From Rossellomorea vietnamensis (GTDB lineage: Bacteria > Bacillota > Bacilli > Bacillales > Bacillaceae_B), in the NCBI RefSeq assembly GCF_025398035.1, contig NZ_CP104558.1, positions 3,916,001 through 3,980,000 of the forward strand: a stretch of 64,000 nt of DNA. Reading direction: 5' to 3'. Within the stretch, counting starts at the first letter, position 1. The number at the start of each line of letters is the position of its first letter. Under the pieces are notes generated by a model. It saw only the letters and a program-made list of their open reading frames with translations. It was not told the origin of the DNA and did not search any database. The translations under genes were made by a program, and so were the position numbers. This document shows, in pieces, positions 48,762 through 56,642 of the stretch.

Positions 48762-51749
48762 CTACTCGATCCCCTTATCGTCCTTCATCAACTTCTTCAT
48801 ATCAATCTTAAGCATCCGGTCCATCGGGTAGGTGGTGGTGTAGCGGTATTTGTTGGCACCGGATTCGAATACGACGTACAGTTCCTTCTGTATTTCCACT
48901 ATTCCCTCTGGCATCGGGATGGCTTCGACACTCTGACGGGGTTTGGCCGTGTGACCATCCAGGAACCATAATGGAACTTGTTTTCCTTCTACTGTGACAA
49001 ATGCGTGAGGATCTTCTTTTAATGGATATTCATAGCGATACAGCACACTGTCGTTTGCCCTGCCGTAAGAAGTGCTGAGTGTGACGCCATTTCTTGCAGC
49101 CTTCTGCATGATGGCTCCCTGGACTTTGCCTGTTGTCGAGAGGACGTAATCCGGTATGGCGTTGACCTCAGGTGAGCCATTCCACTGGTCTTTACTTAGC
49201 ATGTCGTTGTTTCGTTCTAGATCGTATCCGATCATCCATGCGTAGTGCATGTCTCCGTCACGGTTCTCGATGTGATGAGTTGGATCGGTCGGATAGGAGC
49301 TTGCTTCATAGAATTCCCCGACCCAGAGAATACCTTCATCATAAACGGTGTATGCCGCTTCGACGGGGATGGGGATCTGCTTGGTGAACTGGATTTCCCC
49401 GTTGTTTGGTGCATTGACCAGGTCGCTTAAATCGAAGCTGAATAAGTGATTCTCTGAGGCCACCCAACCGTGATCACGACTGACGGTCACTCCGCCTGCG
49501 TGTCCGGTATACGGTGTGCCGTCCGTATTGTAGAGGACAACGGATTTCACTAATTGTCCAGTTGTGCGATCTGTAATGGTTATAGTACCCGGTCGGATCC
49601 CATCATCCACGTAGCCGATGGTAATGAGCCAGTCTTTTTTCTTGTAATAGGTCAATCCTTGTGGAACGAGCCCTTCTGATAGTCCGGCGATCACCGGGCC
49701 GTCGGTACTGATATCCCACAGGTCCTGGTAGGCGGGGTCCTTCTCATGCTGGGAACGTTCCACCTGGGTGATGAGCTGGTGATCAGGTCTGACGCTTACG
49801 GGATCTGATTTCTCCGACACATTCCCTGATGTATCCTCTGCACTTACCTGTAACGTGTATGTTTGATTACCCGCTAATGTATAAAGAGTAAAGTCTGTCT
49901 GTGATGGATCGACGGAATATTCAAGTTCTCCATCTTTGTAAATGTGATAGCGGTACAGATCGGTTTCACTGGAAGCATCCCATGTTAAAACGGCTTCTCC
50001 GTTGCCTGCAGTGGCATCCACGTTGGTCGGTGTTTGCGGTGGTTCCTGATCTGCCACGGGACGATCCGGTGCTTGATCTTCAATGACCCATCCCGGTGTC
50101 GGACTTTGACCCGCGGCCAATTTTTCCATCGTCCGGGTATTATCCTTTGGATAGGAATAGGTGACGGTTTGTTTCAGGGAAACATCCTCTCCTGAATAAT
50201 CGGCCCTTACGACTTCGCGTCCATCAGGGTCGTAAACGGTCAGCGTATTGCCGCCATTGACCAGGCCGGCGATATCACCGAGGACGATGGTATCCTCTTC
50301 CTGAAGATACTTACTCTTGTACCCATAAAAATAGTTATAGTTGAACGCTTCAAGGGAGATAGGGCTGATGGCAGTGTTTCTGGTCCAGATCACCACCGTA
50401 TCCCAAGGCTTTAAGATATGAGTGTCCCCGATTTCTTCATCCCAGTTGTAGGACGCGAACCGATATCCTTTTAAATCGATTGGGTCGGGGCTGTTGTTAT
50501 AAAGCTCTAAGTATTCAAATGCATCATAACCTGCATAGTTATCTGTATTCGGAATCAATTCCGTGATCAGCAGGTTTGGTATCGGGACATTTTCACTCGG
50601 ACCTGTGACGAGTGGTTTGGTCGGTTTCGATTCGTTTCCGACTTGGTCGATTGCCGTTACTTTGAATGAGTACTCCCTGTTCAATTCCAGAGGGGATACG
50701 TCGATGCTCTTTTGGTCAGCAGGGGCGGTCCCGTAAAGCGTCCCGTTGATGTAGATGCGGTATCCGGCAAGATCACTGTCAGGATTGGCATTCCAAAGCA
50801 ACTTGACATGATCCTTGCCTGGAGTTGCTTTTAATCCAGTTGGAGTGGATGGGGCTTCACTATCCACAATTTCCTGTGGGACGGCCCGGACTTCTTTTGT
50901 TGCCGGGGATTCATTTCCTTCTGCGTCCACGGATGTCACCCTGAACGTATAGGCCTTTCCATTTTCCAACCCGTTTAAGATTGATGTGGCATCGTCCGTA
51001 GAAGTGATCGATCCATCAGATTGGTAGATTTGATAGGAAACGGCACCCTCCGTCGCTTCCCACTCAAGGGTAACCGACTGGTTGGCTGGAGTTGCGGTCA
51101 GGTTTGTAGGTGTCGCAGTGCCAGCTACCTGTCCGGTCAGAACGACGCCTGGAGTCGGCTGTTCATCATTGTTAAGCTTGGTCATCGCGGCAGAGCTGGT
51201 AGCCTGATAGGTGATGCTCCGGTTCGTGATGCCATCTACTTCGCCATCATTGATGAGAGCGGTGCTGAGGATCGTGCCATCGGCGTCCGCAATTCCTACC
51301 TGACGCAGGCTGCTGTCATGCAAGCCCTGACCAGTTGAGGTCAGCTTGACTTCGTATACATCCTCGGGCGTGAGGTTCATCTCATAATTGGAGTTGAAGT
51401 CCCAAAGGGGTACATCAGGATAGGCTAATTTCTTTAACCAAAGGACGAGGGAATCTTTCGGCTGGATGATTTTATCTTCGATGGGCCAGCGGTTGGCAGG
51501 GCTTGAGAAGTTACTTGTGAAGTATTGAAGCTGATAGTCTTGCAGGTTGATGGCTTCTGAGGTGGTATTATAGATTTCGACGTACTCATAGGGCTGTCCT
51601 GACCCTGCAGATTTGGTTACGATTTCCGTAATGATAAGGGGCGGGTTGGTTTCTTGCGCACTTGCATTGTGAAACTGAAGTAATAACAATCCTGTGATAA
51701 CTAAAACAAGAAGGGTGGCTATCCGGGTTATTGAGTTGGTTTTCAACAT
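48762..51749 (-). CDS. Secreted lamin-tail and fibronectin-III domain protein
   Basis: This 995-residue secreted protein has a signal peptide (LLVLVITGLLLLQFHNASAQ). Lamin-tail-like domain 1 begins at NPPLIITEIVTKSAGSG. Two fibronectin type III domains follow (ATPTNLTATPANQSVTLEWE, APSTPTGLKATPGKDHVKLLW). A second lamin-tail-like domain starts at IPNLLITELIPNTDNYAGYD. Another FN3 domain follows, and the C-terminal 300 residues look like a propeller-type or esterase-like module (WDISTDGPVIAGLSEGLVP onward). Such proteins bind or act on polymers or surfaces outside the cell. The start is the second ATG (51749), since AGGAGGA is 5 bases before it. A 23-codon ORF lies upstream. Confidence 0.8.
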   Translation of the reverse strand: MLKTNSITRIATLLVLVITGLLLLQFHNASAQETNPPLIITEIVTKSAGSGQPYEYVEIYNTTSEAINLQDYQLQYFTSNFSSPANRWPIEDKIIQPKDSLVLWLKKLAYPDVPLWDFNSNYEMNLTPEDVYEVKLTSTGQGLHDSSLRQVGIADADGTILSTALINDGEVDGITNRSITYQATSSAAMTKLNNDEQPTPGVVLTGQVAGTATPTNLTATPANQSVTLEWEATEGAVSYQIYQSDGSITSTDDATSILNGLENGKAYTFRVTSVDAEGNESPATKEVRAVPQEIVDSEAPSTPTGLKATPGKDHVKLLWNANPDSDLAGYRIYINGTLYGTAPADQKSIDVSPLELNREYSFKVTAIDQVGNESKPTKPLVTGPSENVPIPNLLITELIPNTDNYAGYDAFEYLELYNNSPDPIDLKGYRFASYNWDEEIGDTHILKPWDTVVIWTRNTAISPISLEAFNYNYFYGYKSKYLQEEDTIVLGDIAGLVNGGNTLTVYDPDGREVVRADYSGEDVSLKQTVTYSYPKDNTRTMEKLAAGQSPTPGWVIEDQAPDRPVADQEPPQTPTNVDATAGNGEAVLTWDASSETDLYRYHIYKDGELEYSVDPSQTDFTLYTLAGNQTYTLQVSAEDTSGNVSEKSDPVSVRPDHQLITQVERSQHEKDPAYQDLWDISTDGPVIAGLSEGLVPQGLTYYKKKDWLITIGYVDDGIRPGTITITDRTTGQLVKSVVLYNTDGTPYTGHAGGVTVSRDHGWVASENHLFSFDLSDLVNAPNNGEIQFTKQIPIPVEAAYTVYDEGILWVGEFYEASSYPTDPTHHIENRDGDMHYAWMIGYDLERNNDMLSKDQWNGSPEVNAIPDYVLSTTGKVQGAIMQKAARNGVTLSTSYGRANDSVLYRYEYPLKEDPHAFVTVEGKQVPLWFLDGHTAKPRQSVEAIPMPEGIVEIQKELYVVFESGANKYRYTTTYPMDRMLKIDMKKLMKDDKGIE

Positions 51750-51764
51750 CATTTCCTCCTTTTT

Positions 51765-51836
51765 CTATTGTTTATGTAAAAAAGAAAAGAACCCCATGGC
51801 AATGGAGTGCACGATGACCGTACACGCGATTGACAT
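51765..51836 (-). CDS. 23-codon upstream ORF overlapping a terminator
   Basis: ATG at 51836 is preceded on the minus strand by GAGGAGAACCCT, a good ribosome site. The product begins MSIACTVIVHSIAMGFFSFL. The stop is about 15 bases before the start of the secreted-protein gene. The ORF runs through both arms of a terminator hairpin (51779-51845), so translation could affect termination. I recognise no family. Confidence 0.5.
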   Translation of the reverse strand: MSIACTVIVHSIAMGFFSFLHKQ

Positions 51837-51845
51837 AGGGTTCTC
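51779..51845 (-). terminator. Terminator hairpin inside the 23-codon ORF
   Basis: On the minus strand, AGAACCC (plus 51838-51844) pairs with GGGTTCT (plus 51788-51794), with further A/T pairs, and is followed by TTTCTTTTTT. It lies before the secreted-protein gene and could be an attenuator. Confidence 0.6.
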
Positions 51846-52023
51846 CTCATCTCTACCCACTTTATTCACTGTTTAAGTCCATCATACAATGTACCCAAGC
51901 TAGAGGAAATGGGCATTTAGGTTTAATTTAGTGTATATTTAGAATTTTTAGATATATCGTTGAAATGAAGCGGGAATTGGTGTATGATGAAAGGAATAAG
52001 ATGAAGCTTGATAGGAAGAGTAA

Positions 52024-52112
52024 AAGAGATCCCCTGTGAAGCGAATGGTTTGATTTTTTTCACAATACTGTGGAGAAATCATGTATTCGTTTTGTGGCGC
52101 GGTCTTTTTTTC
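52024..52112 (+). ncRNA. Leader hairpin upstream of mgtC copy 2
   Basis: The 5' arm (around AAGCGAATGG, 52039-52048) pairs with the 3' arm around ATTCGTTTTGTGG (52085-52097) and is followed by GGTC and TTTTTTT. The ribosome site comes 6 bases later. Conserved blocks match those upstream of mgtC copy 1. Confidence 0.6.
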
Positions 52113-52131
52113 ATTTAAGGAGGAAGAGGTC

Positions 52132-52671
52132 ATGGGGCATTACATGGATGAAGTAACGAGATTCTTCTGGCAGCATGATATCTATTTCCGGATTGTCGTG
52201 AGCGCAATATTAGGATTCATCATAGGGTGGGACCGGACATCCAAAAATAAGCCCGCTGGTTTAAAAACATACACATATGTATCAGTGGCTTGTACGTTGA
52301 TCACGATTGTCTCGATTCAAGGGGCCGAGATGCTCAGTCAACCGGGTAGTGGTAAGATGATGGATCCATTCCGTCTTGCCGCTCAGATCGTATCCGGTCT
52401 GGGATTCCTTGGGGCAGGCGTGATCCTGAAGGACGGGTTGAGGGTGAAAGGACTCACTTCAGCAGCCATGATTTTTTACGTGGGGGGAGTCGGCATCGGC
52501 ATTGGAGCTGGATTTTATTCCCTCGTCATCTTTGCCACACTGGTAACCTTCATTATTACGAAAATTGGAAACATCTTTGAAGAGCGGGAGATCACGATCG
52601 TACGAGTTCGCCTCCCGTGGATCGGGAAAAAAAGAAAAGATGATGATGCAGAAAAAAAGGTAGGGACCTAA
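52132..52671 (+). CDS. MgtC/SapB-family membrane protein, copy 2
   Basis: This 179-residue paralogue of the protein at 35794 shares RIVVSAILGFIIGWDRTSKN, AAQIVSGLGFLGAGVILKDG and GLTSAAMIFYVGGVGIGIGA. The C-terminal tail differs (RVRLPWIGKKRKDDDAEKK). I start at ATG 52132, with AAGGAGG 7 bases upstream, instead of the frame's first ATG at 52081, which lies inside the leader hairpin. It is followed by a bidirectional terminator. Confidence 0.88.
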   Translation: MGHYMDEVTRFFWQHDIYFRIVVSAILGFIIGWDRTSKNKPAGLKTYTYVSVACTLITIVSIQGAEMLSQPGSGKMMDPFRLAAQIVSGLGFLGAGVILKDGLRVKGLTSAAMIFYVGGVGIGIGAGFYSLVIFATLVTFIITKIGNIFEEREITIVRVRLPWIGKKRKDDDAEKKVGT

Positions 52672-52704
52672 AAGGACTGGAACTCAGATGAGTTCCAGTC
52701 CTTT
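52671..52704. terminator. 15-bp bidirectional terminator between mgtC copy 2 and glpP
   Basis: AAAGGACTGGAACTC (52671-52685) and GAGTTCCAGTCCTTT (52690-52704) are perfectly complementary, separated by AGAT. Confidence 0.88.
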
Positions 52705-52708
52705 CTAG

Positions 52709-53278
52709 TCAAACATCCAAATTCCAAAGCTTCGGATCCCCGGAAGAAATGGCGAGGGCGCCGGCACTCAACCCATTCAGAATATCCTGCTTATTACTGA
52801 TCAAGCCACCAGCGATGATGGGCAGGGTTGTCATAGTCGTGAGTTTATCAATAATAGAAGGCATCAGACCAGGAAGCACTTCAATGGCATCGGGCTTGCA
52901 GTTATGGGAGATTTCAATTCCCTTATCAAGGGCATTCCGGTCGATCAAAAAGAGACGCTGAATCGTCATCAAGCCTTCTTCCTTCGCATACTTGATCAGG
53001 TTGCTCCTTGTCGTAATGATACCAGCCGGTTTCCAAATTTCTGCTATGTATTTAATGGCACTCTTCGTATTGGACAGCCCATCGATGAAATCAATATGGA
53101 TAAACGTGGTTTTACCGGCGTCCTTCAGCTTTTTCAGATATCCGTTCATCGTAATTAAATTGCCTGTAAGGATGAACACGATGTTGGCGTTTGACTGTAT
53201 GGCTTTGTCGAGGTCCTTTTCATCCTTGATGGAAGCGATGACCTGGGATTGGACTATGTCGATAATGTTTGGTTTCAT
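52709..53278 (-). CDS. glpP: Glycerol-3-phosphate-responsive antiterminator GlpP
   Basis: This 189-residue GlpP-family protein starts MKPNIIDIVQSQVIASIKD. It has HIDFIDGLSNTKSAIKYIAE, WKPAGIITTRSNLIKYAKEE and the terminal EVLPGLMPSIIDKLTTMTTL and AGGLISNKQDILNGLSAGAL. In Bacillus the protein with glycerol-3-phosphate prevents premature termination in glp leaders. The RBS AAGGGG precedes ATG 53278. No glp operon is next to it; the Ugp-like operon is 16 kb away. A decayed copy of the glpP start lies upstream. Confidence 0.88.
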   Translation of the reverse strand: MKPNIIDIVQSQVIASIKDEKDLDKAIQSNANIVFILTGNLITMNGYLKKLKDAGKTTFIHIDFIDGLSNTKSAIKYIAEIWKPAGIITTRSNLIKYAKEEGLMTIQRLFLIDRNALDKGIEISHNCKPDAIEVLPGLMPSIIDKLTTMTTLPIIAGGLISNKQDILNGLSAGALAISSGDPKLWNLDV

Positions 53279-53344
53279 GTAATTGGCCCCTTTGAAAAGT
53301 CTGAATATTTTTTCTTTTAGTATAGCACAGTTGTTTATGGGGTA

Positions 53345-53396
53345 GGCGATGACCTGGAAAAGTACGATATAGATAATATTTGGTCGCTCCTTTATG
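53345..53396 (-). pseudogene. Decayed duplicate of the glpP 5' end
   Basis: The minus-strand sequence at 53345-53388 matches 53234-53277 (start of glpP) at an offset of 111 bases, with about 31 of 39 positions equal. It has CCAAATATTATC for CCAAACATTATC and ends in the same CAGGTCATCGC. The start ATGAAA has become GAGCGA, but AAAGGAG remains. Confidence 0.55.
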
Positions 53397-53475
53397 AGTG
53401 AATATAGTAGACAGCCTGTTAAGATAACTAGCACAATTATCGTTAGTGAGATCCGGGTAAGCACCAGAGCTAATC

Positions 53476-53664
53476 AATAGACGGAAAAATTCCGCTTAAT
53501 TCGTCATTACTTTAAAAAAAAGCTGAAATAGACGGAAAAATTCCGCCTATTGACTCAAGAAATACAATATGAGGTGATTTTTCTGTGTGTAAGCGGAAAA
53601 CCTCCGCTTATTTTCCCTCAAATCTAGTTCCAAACTGAATGTAACCGGAAAACCTCCGCTTATA
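53476..53664 (+). repeat. Palindrome-quartet element, copy C
   Basis: Cores lie at 53482-53494, 53533-53545, 53594-53606 and 53646-53658, with centres 51, 61 and 52 bases apart. Unit 2 has ATAGACGG and CCGCCTAT arms, and unit 4 begins TAACCGGAAAA. The element sits between divergent glpP and the SAM-riboswitch operon. Only the glpP remnant, this element and a short repeat (53744) occupy the gap before the riboswitch promoter. Confidence 0.85.
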
Positions 53665-53743
53665 TCCTTGATCGTAAAGTGGGTCCGATTCCGTTTCTAC
53701 CTTCTCCTTTCAAGTAATCTCAATTTCTCTTAAAGCCAAAAAA

Positions 53744-53762
53744 TAGAGTAAGAACCGTCTCC
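53744..53762 (-). repeat. ACCGTCTCC-family repeat
   Basis: TAGAGTAAGAACCGTCTCC is related to copies at 41301, 47136 and 60089. It lies just before the SAM riboswitch promoter. Confidence 0.6.
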
Positions 53763-53800
53763 GGTTTGCCCTCCATAATGAAATATATTGAAAAACAGGA

Positions 53801-53829
53801 TTGACAACCCAGCTAAAATCCTTTACCAT
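53801..53829 (+). promoter_or_regulatory. Promoter of the SAM-riboswitch operon
   Basis: TTGACA (53801-53806) and TACCAT (53824-53829) with a 17-base spacer. The transcript begins about 40 bases before the riboswitch. Confidence 0.6.
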
Positions 53830-53876
53830 TACCCTAATGCAGAAACGCATCATAACTTTAACTTAATAAAGCGTTA

Positions 53877-53987
53877 TCTTCTTATCCAGAGAGGTGGAGG
53901 GACTGGCCCTGCGATACCTCGGCAACGGGTTCTTAATGAATACCGTGCCAATTCCATCAAGTCATATGACTTGAAAGATGAGAAGAG
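53877..53987 (+). ncRNA. SAM-I (S-box) riboswitch
   Basis: The leader contains CCAGAGAGGTGGAGGGACTG, GATACCTCGGCAAC, CCGTGCCAATTCC and GATGAGAAGA, the standard S-box blocks, and P1 is TTCTTATC with GATGAGAA. It is followed by a terminator at 54006. SAM binding should stop transcription of the methionine transport operon. Confidence 0.95.
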
Positions 53988-54005
53988 CGGGACATATACA
54001 TATTT

Positions 54006-54038
54006 GTGCCTCTCTTCTTATGAAGAGGGGCACTTTTT
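54006..54038 (+). terminator. S-box terminator
   Basis: GTGCCTCTCTTC (54006-54017) pairs with GAAGAGGGGCAC (54022-54033), with one wobble, and TTTTT follows. Confidence 0.9.
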
Positions 54039-54104
54039 ATTTTCACCCATGTCCTTATAACCCAGGCACCGAGAAGAATACATAACGAAAGGAGCAAGTT
54101 CTGT

Positions 54105-55130
54105 ATGATCAGAGTTCAGAATGTTACGAAAGTATTCGAGACGAAGGATGGCCCATTCACTGCTTTGAGGGATGTTTCCTTTGAAGTGGAGAAGGGAGAG
54201 ATTTATGGGGTGATCGGATTCAGTGGAGCGGGGAAAAGCACGCTTGTCCGCTGTCTCAATTTTTTAGAGAAACCATCTTCGGGTGATATTTTCATAGAGG
54301 GTCGCAGCCTGAAGGATCAGTCGGCCATCGATCTGAGGAAAGAGCGGCACCGCATCGGGATGATCTTTCAGCATTTCAATTTGTTTCAATCCCGGACGGT
54401 AGCAGGGAATATCGCCTACCCTCTGAAACTGGCAAAATGGCCGAAAGATAAAATCAACGAGAGAGTAAAGGAATTGCTCGCGTTTGTCGGACTTGAAGAT
54501 AAAGCGAAGCATTATCCCGATGAACTGTCAGGAGGGCAGAAGCAAAGGGTAGGGATAGCAAGGGCACTGGCGACGTCGCCTTCGATTCTGCTCTGTGATG
54601 AAGCCACATCGGCACTGGATCCTCAGACGACGGAATCGATTCTCAATTTATTAAAGAGAATCAACGCGGAGTATGGCATTACGATCGTGATGATCACCCA
54701 CGAAATGGGGGTCATCCGGGAAATCTGTGACAAGGTCGCGGTGATGGAAAATGGAGAAATCGTGGAAGAGGGAAGCGTCTTCGATATCTTCTCCAACCCC
54801 CAGACCTCGACGACGAGAAACTTTGTGAAGAGTGTCATGAATGATCAGCTGCCGGCATCGGTTCTTGATAAATTAAATGACAGCAAGGAAGGGCGTATCT
54901 GCCGCCTTATTTTCAAGGGGGATTCGACGGGAACGCCGATCCTTTCCGAAACGGCAAAGACATTCAATGCCCATATCAATGTATTATTCGGACAGATCAC
55001 GGAACTACAGGGCAAGCCGTTCGGGAATCTCATCGTACAGATCATCGGCAGCAAGAACGAAACGGAAGAAATCCTGGAATATTGGAGAAACAGATTATTC
55101 GTAAGCGAGGTGGAGAAGCGTGCAAGTTAA
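54105..55130 (+). CDS. metN: Methionine ABC transporter ATP-binding protein
   Basis: This 341-residue ATPase has Walker A GFSGAGKST, Q-loop MIFQHFNLFQSRTVAGN, signature LSGGQKQRVGIARAL, Walker B ILLCDEATSALDPQTTE and switch His in VMITHEMGV. The C-terminal NIL regulatory domain (GRICRLIFKGDSTGTPILSE to the end) is the methionine-sensing part typical of MetN. It is controlled by the SAM riboswitch upstream. It overlaps metI by 11 bases. Confidence 0.94.
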   Translation: MIRVQNVTKVFETKDGPFTALRDVSFEVEKGEIYGVIGFSGAGKSTLVRCLNFLEKPSSGDIFIEGRSLKDQSAIDLRKERHRIGMIFQHFNLFQSRTVAGNIAYPLKLAKWPKDKINERVKELLAFVGLEDKAKHYPDELSGGQKQRVGIARALATSPSILLCDEATSALDPQTTESILNLLKRINAEYGITIVMITHEMGVIREICDKVAVMENGEIVEEGSVFDIFSNPQTSTTRNFVKSVMNDQLPASVLDKLNDSKEGRICRLIFKGDSTGTPILSETAKTFNAHINVLFGQITELQGKPFGNLIVQIIGSKNETEEILEYWRNRLFVSEVEKRAS

Positions 55131-55782
55131 CTGGGAATTATTCTGGCCAAGAATTATTGAAGCGACATGGGATACCGTGGCGATGGTGTCATTCTCCCTT
55201 TTATTCGCCACGTTGATCGGGCTTCCCCTCGGCATCATCGTTGTGGTGACGAGGAAGGGGCACTTACTTGAACATAAAGCCGTCTTTTCAGTACTCAGCA
55301 GCATTATCAACGTGTTTCGGTCGATCCCGTTCATCATCTTGATGGTGGCGATCATCCCCTTTACAAGATTGGTAGTGGGCACGTCAATCGGCACGGCGGC
55401 AGCCGTCGTCCCGCTTGTAGTATTTGCGGCACCGTATATTGCGAGATTGGTAGAGAGCTCGCTCCTTGAAGTGGAACCGGGAGTCATCGAAGCGGCGGAG
55501 TCCATGGGGGCCGGGCCGTGGCAGATCATCTTCGGCATCCTCATTCCGGAAGCACTGAGTACACTGGTCCTGAATATCACAATCGCGACGATCGGACTTG
55601 TAGGGGCATCAGCCATGGCCGGGGCAGTCGGAGGCGGTGGACTTGGGGATCTTGCCATCGCATACGGATATCAGCGATTCGAAACATCCGTCATGATTGT
55701 GACCGTCATCATTTTAGTCGTGATGGTACAGGGACTTCAGACGGCAGGAAATACATTATCAAAAATCATCAGGAGACGTTAG
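55120..55782 (+). CDS. metI: Methionine ABC transporter permease
   Basis: This 220-residue permease starts with GTG at 55120, inside the end of metN, with GAGGTGG upstream. It has five or so TM helices, the FRSIPFIILMVAIIPFTRL stretch and the EAA motif in GVIEAAESMGAGPWQIIFGI. It ends near AIAYGYQRFETSVMIVTVII. It pairs with MetN and MetQ in high-affinity methionine uptake. Confidence 0.93.
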   Translation: MQVNWELFWPRIIEATWDTVAMVSFSLLFATLIGLPLGIIVVVTRKGHLLEHKAVFSVLSSIINVFRSIPFIILMVAIIPFTRLVVGTSIGTAAAVVPLVVFAAPYIARLVESSLLEVEPGVIEAAESMGAGPWQIIFGILIPEALSTLVLNITIATIGLVGASAMAGAVGGGGLGDLAIAYGYQRFETSVMIVTVIILVVMVQGLQTAGNTLSKIIRRR

Positions 55783-55793
55783 GAGAGAAGAAT

Positions 55794-56630
55794 ATGAAAA
55801 AATCAATCAGTCTAGCAAGTATCGCCATTCTATTATTCACCCTACTATTGAGCGGTTGCTCCGGAAACAGTGCATCCGGTTCAGGTGACAACGAAGTCGT
55901 GAAAGTCGGAGTGAATGGATCCGGGGTGCCGATTTGGGAGTATATGAAAGAGAAAGCAGCGAAGGAAGGAATTGACATTGAGATTGTGGAGTTTGCCGAT
56001 TACGTGAGACCAAACCAGGCGCTGGCTGATGGGGATATCGACCTGAACGCCTTCCAGACGATTTCGTATTTTGATTCTTTCGTGGAAGAACATAACCTGG
56101 ACCTTGTACCGATCGGCTCGACGATCATCGCGCCGATGGGCATCTATTCGGAAAAATATAAATCAGTAGAAGAGTTACCGAAAGGCAGTAAAGTTGCCGT
56201 CCCTCAAGAGGCGACTAACCTTGGACGTGCCCTTCTCTTATTGGAGGAATCAGGCCTAATCAAACTGAAAGAAGGATTTGATCAGTCACAAGGTCTCGAA
56301 GCCATCAAAGAAAACCCGAAAAACCTTGAATTCACACCGGTCGTCGCTGCCCAGACACCGAGGGTACTGCCGGATGTGGCAGCATCGATCATCAATAATG
56401 GCGTAGCGGTGGAAGCAGGACTCGTCCCGGTTGATGACAGCATCTATATCGAAGGGGCGGAATCCAAGCCATTCATCAATATCATCGCGGCACAGGAAAA
56501 AGATAAAGACAATAAGACCTATAAAAAGATCGTAGAGCTCTATCAGGAAGATGACGTAGCGGAACATATCAAGAAATCATACAAAGATTCCCTGATCCCG
56601 ACATTCGTGCCGGTCAGTGAATTGCATTAG
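55794..56630 (+). CDS. metQ: Methionine-binding lipoprotein
   Basis: This 278-residue lipoprotein has a lipobox LLSGC (Cys22) after a hydrophobic signal. NlpA/MetQ features are VKVGVNGSGVPIWEYMKEKA, DYVRPNQALADGDIDLNAFQ, EATNLGRALLLLEESGLIKL and ANGVAVEAGLVPV-like NNGVAVEAGLVPVDDSIYIE. I start at ATG 55794, with AGGAGAG at 55781-55787, rather than the long frame from 55518. It delivers methionine to MetN/MetI. Confidence 0.94.
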   Translation: MKKSISLASIAILLFTLLLSGCSGNSASGSGDNEVVKVGVNGSGVPIWEYMKEKAAKEGIDIEIVEFADYVRPNQALADGDIDLNAFQTISYFDSFVEEHNLDLVPIGSTIIAPMGIYSEKYKSVEELPKGSKVAVPQEATNLGRALLLLEESGLIKLKEGFDQSQGLEAIKENPKNLEFTPVVAAQTPRVLPDVAASIINNGVAVEAGLVPVDDSIYIEGAESKPFINIIAAQEKDKDNKTYKKIVELYQEDDVAEHIKKSYKDSLIPTFVPVSELH

Positions 56631-56642
56631 GAGGGAAAAGAG

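Noticed and set aside
51694-51876. 60-codon plus-strand ORF over the secreted-protein start
   Set aside because: It overlaps the signal peptide region antisense and lacks a ribosome site.
52081-52131. Upstream ATG for mgtC copy 2
   Set aside because: It lies inside the leader hairpin, and the copy-1 start aligns with 52132.
53279-53464. N-terminal extension of glpP
   Set aside because: The extension contains a repeat of the glpP start and a decayed copy; AAGGGG supports 53278.
55518-55793. Long N-terminal extension of metQ
   Set aside because: It lies in metI in another frame; the lipoprotein signal starts at 55794.
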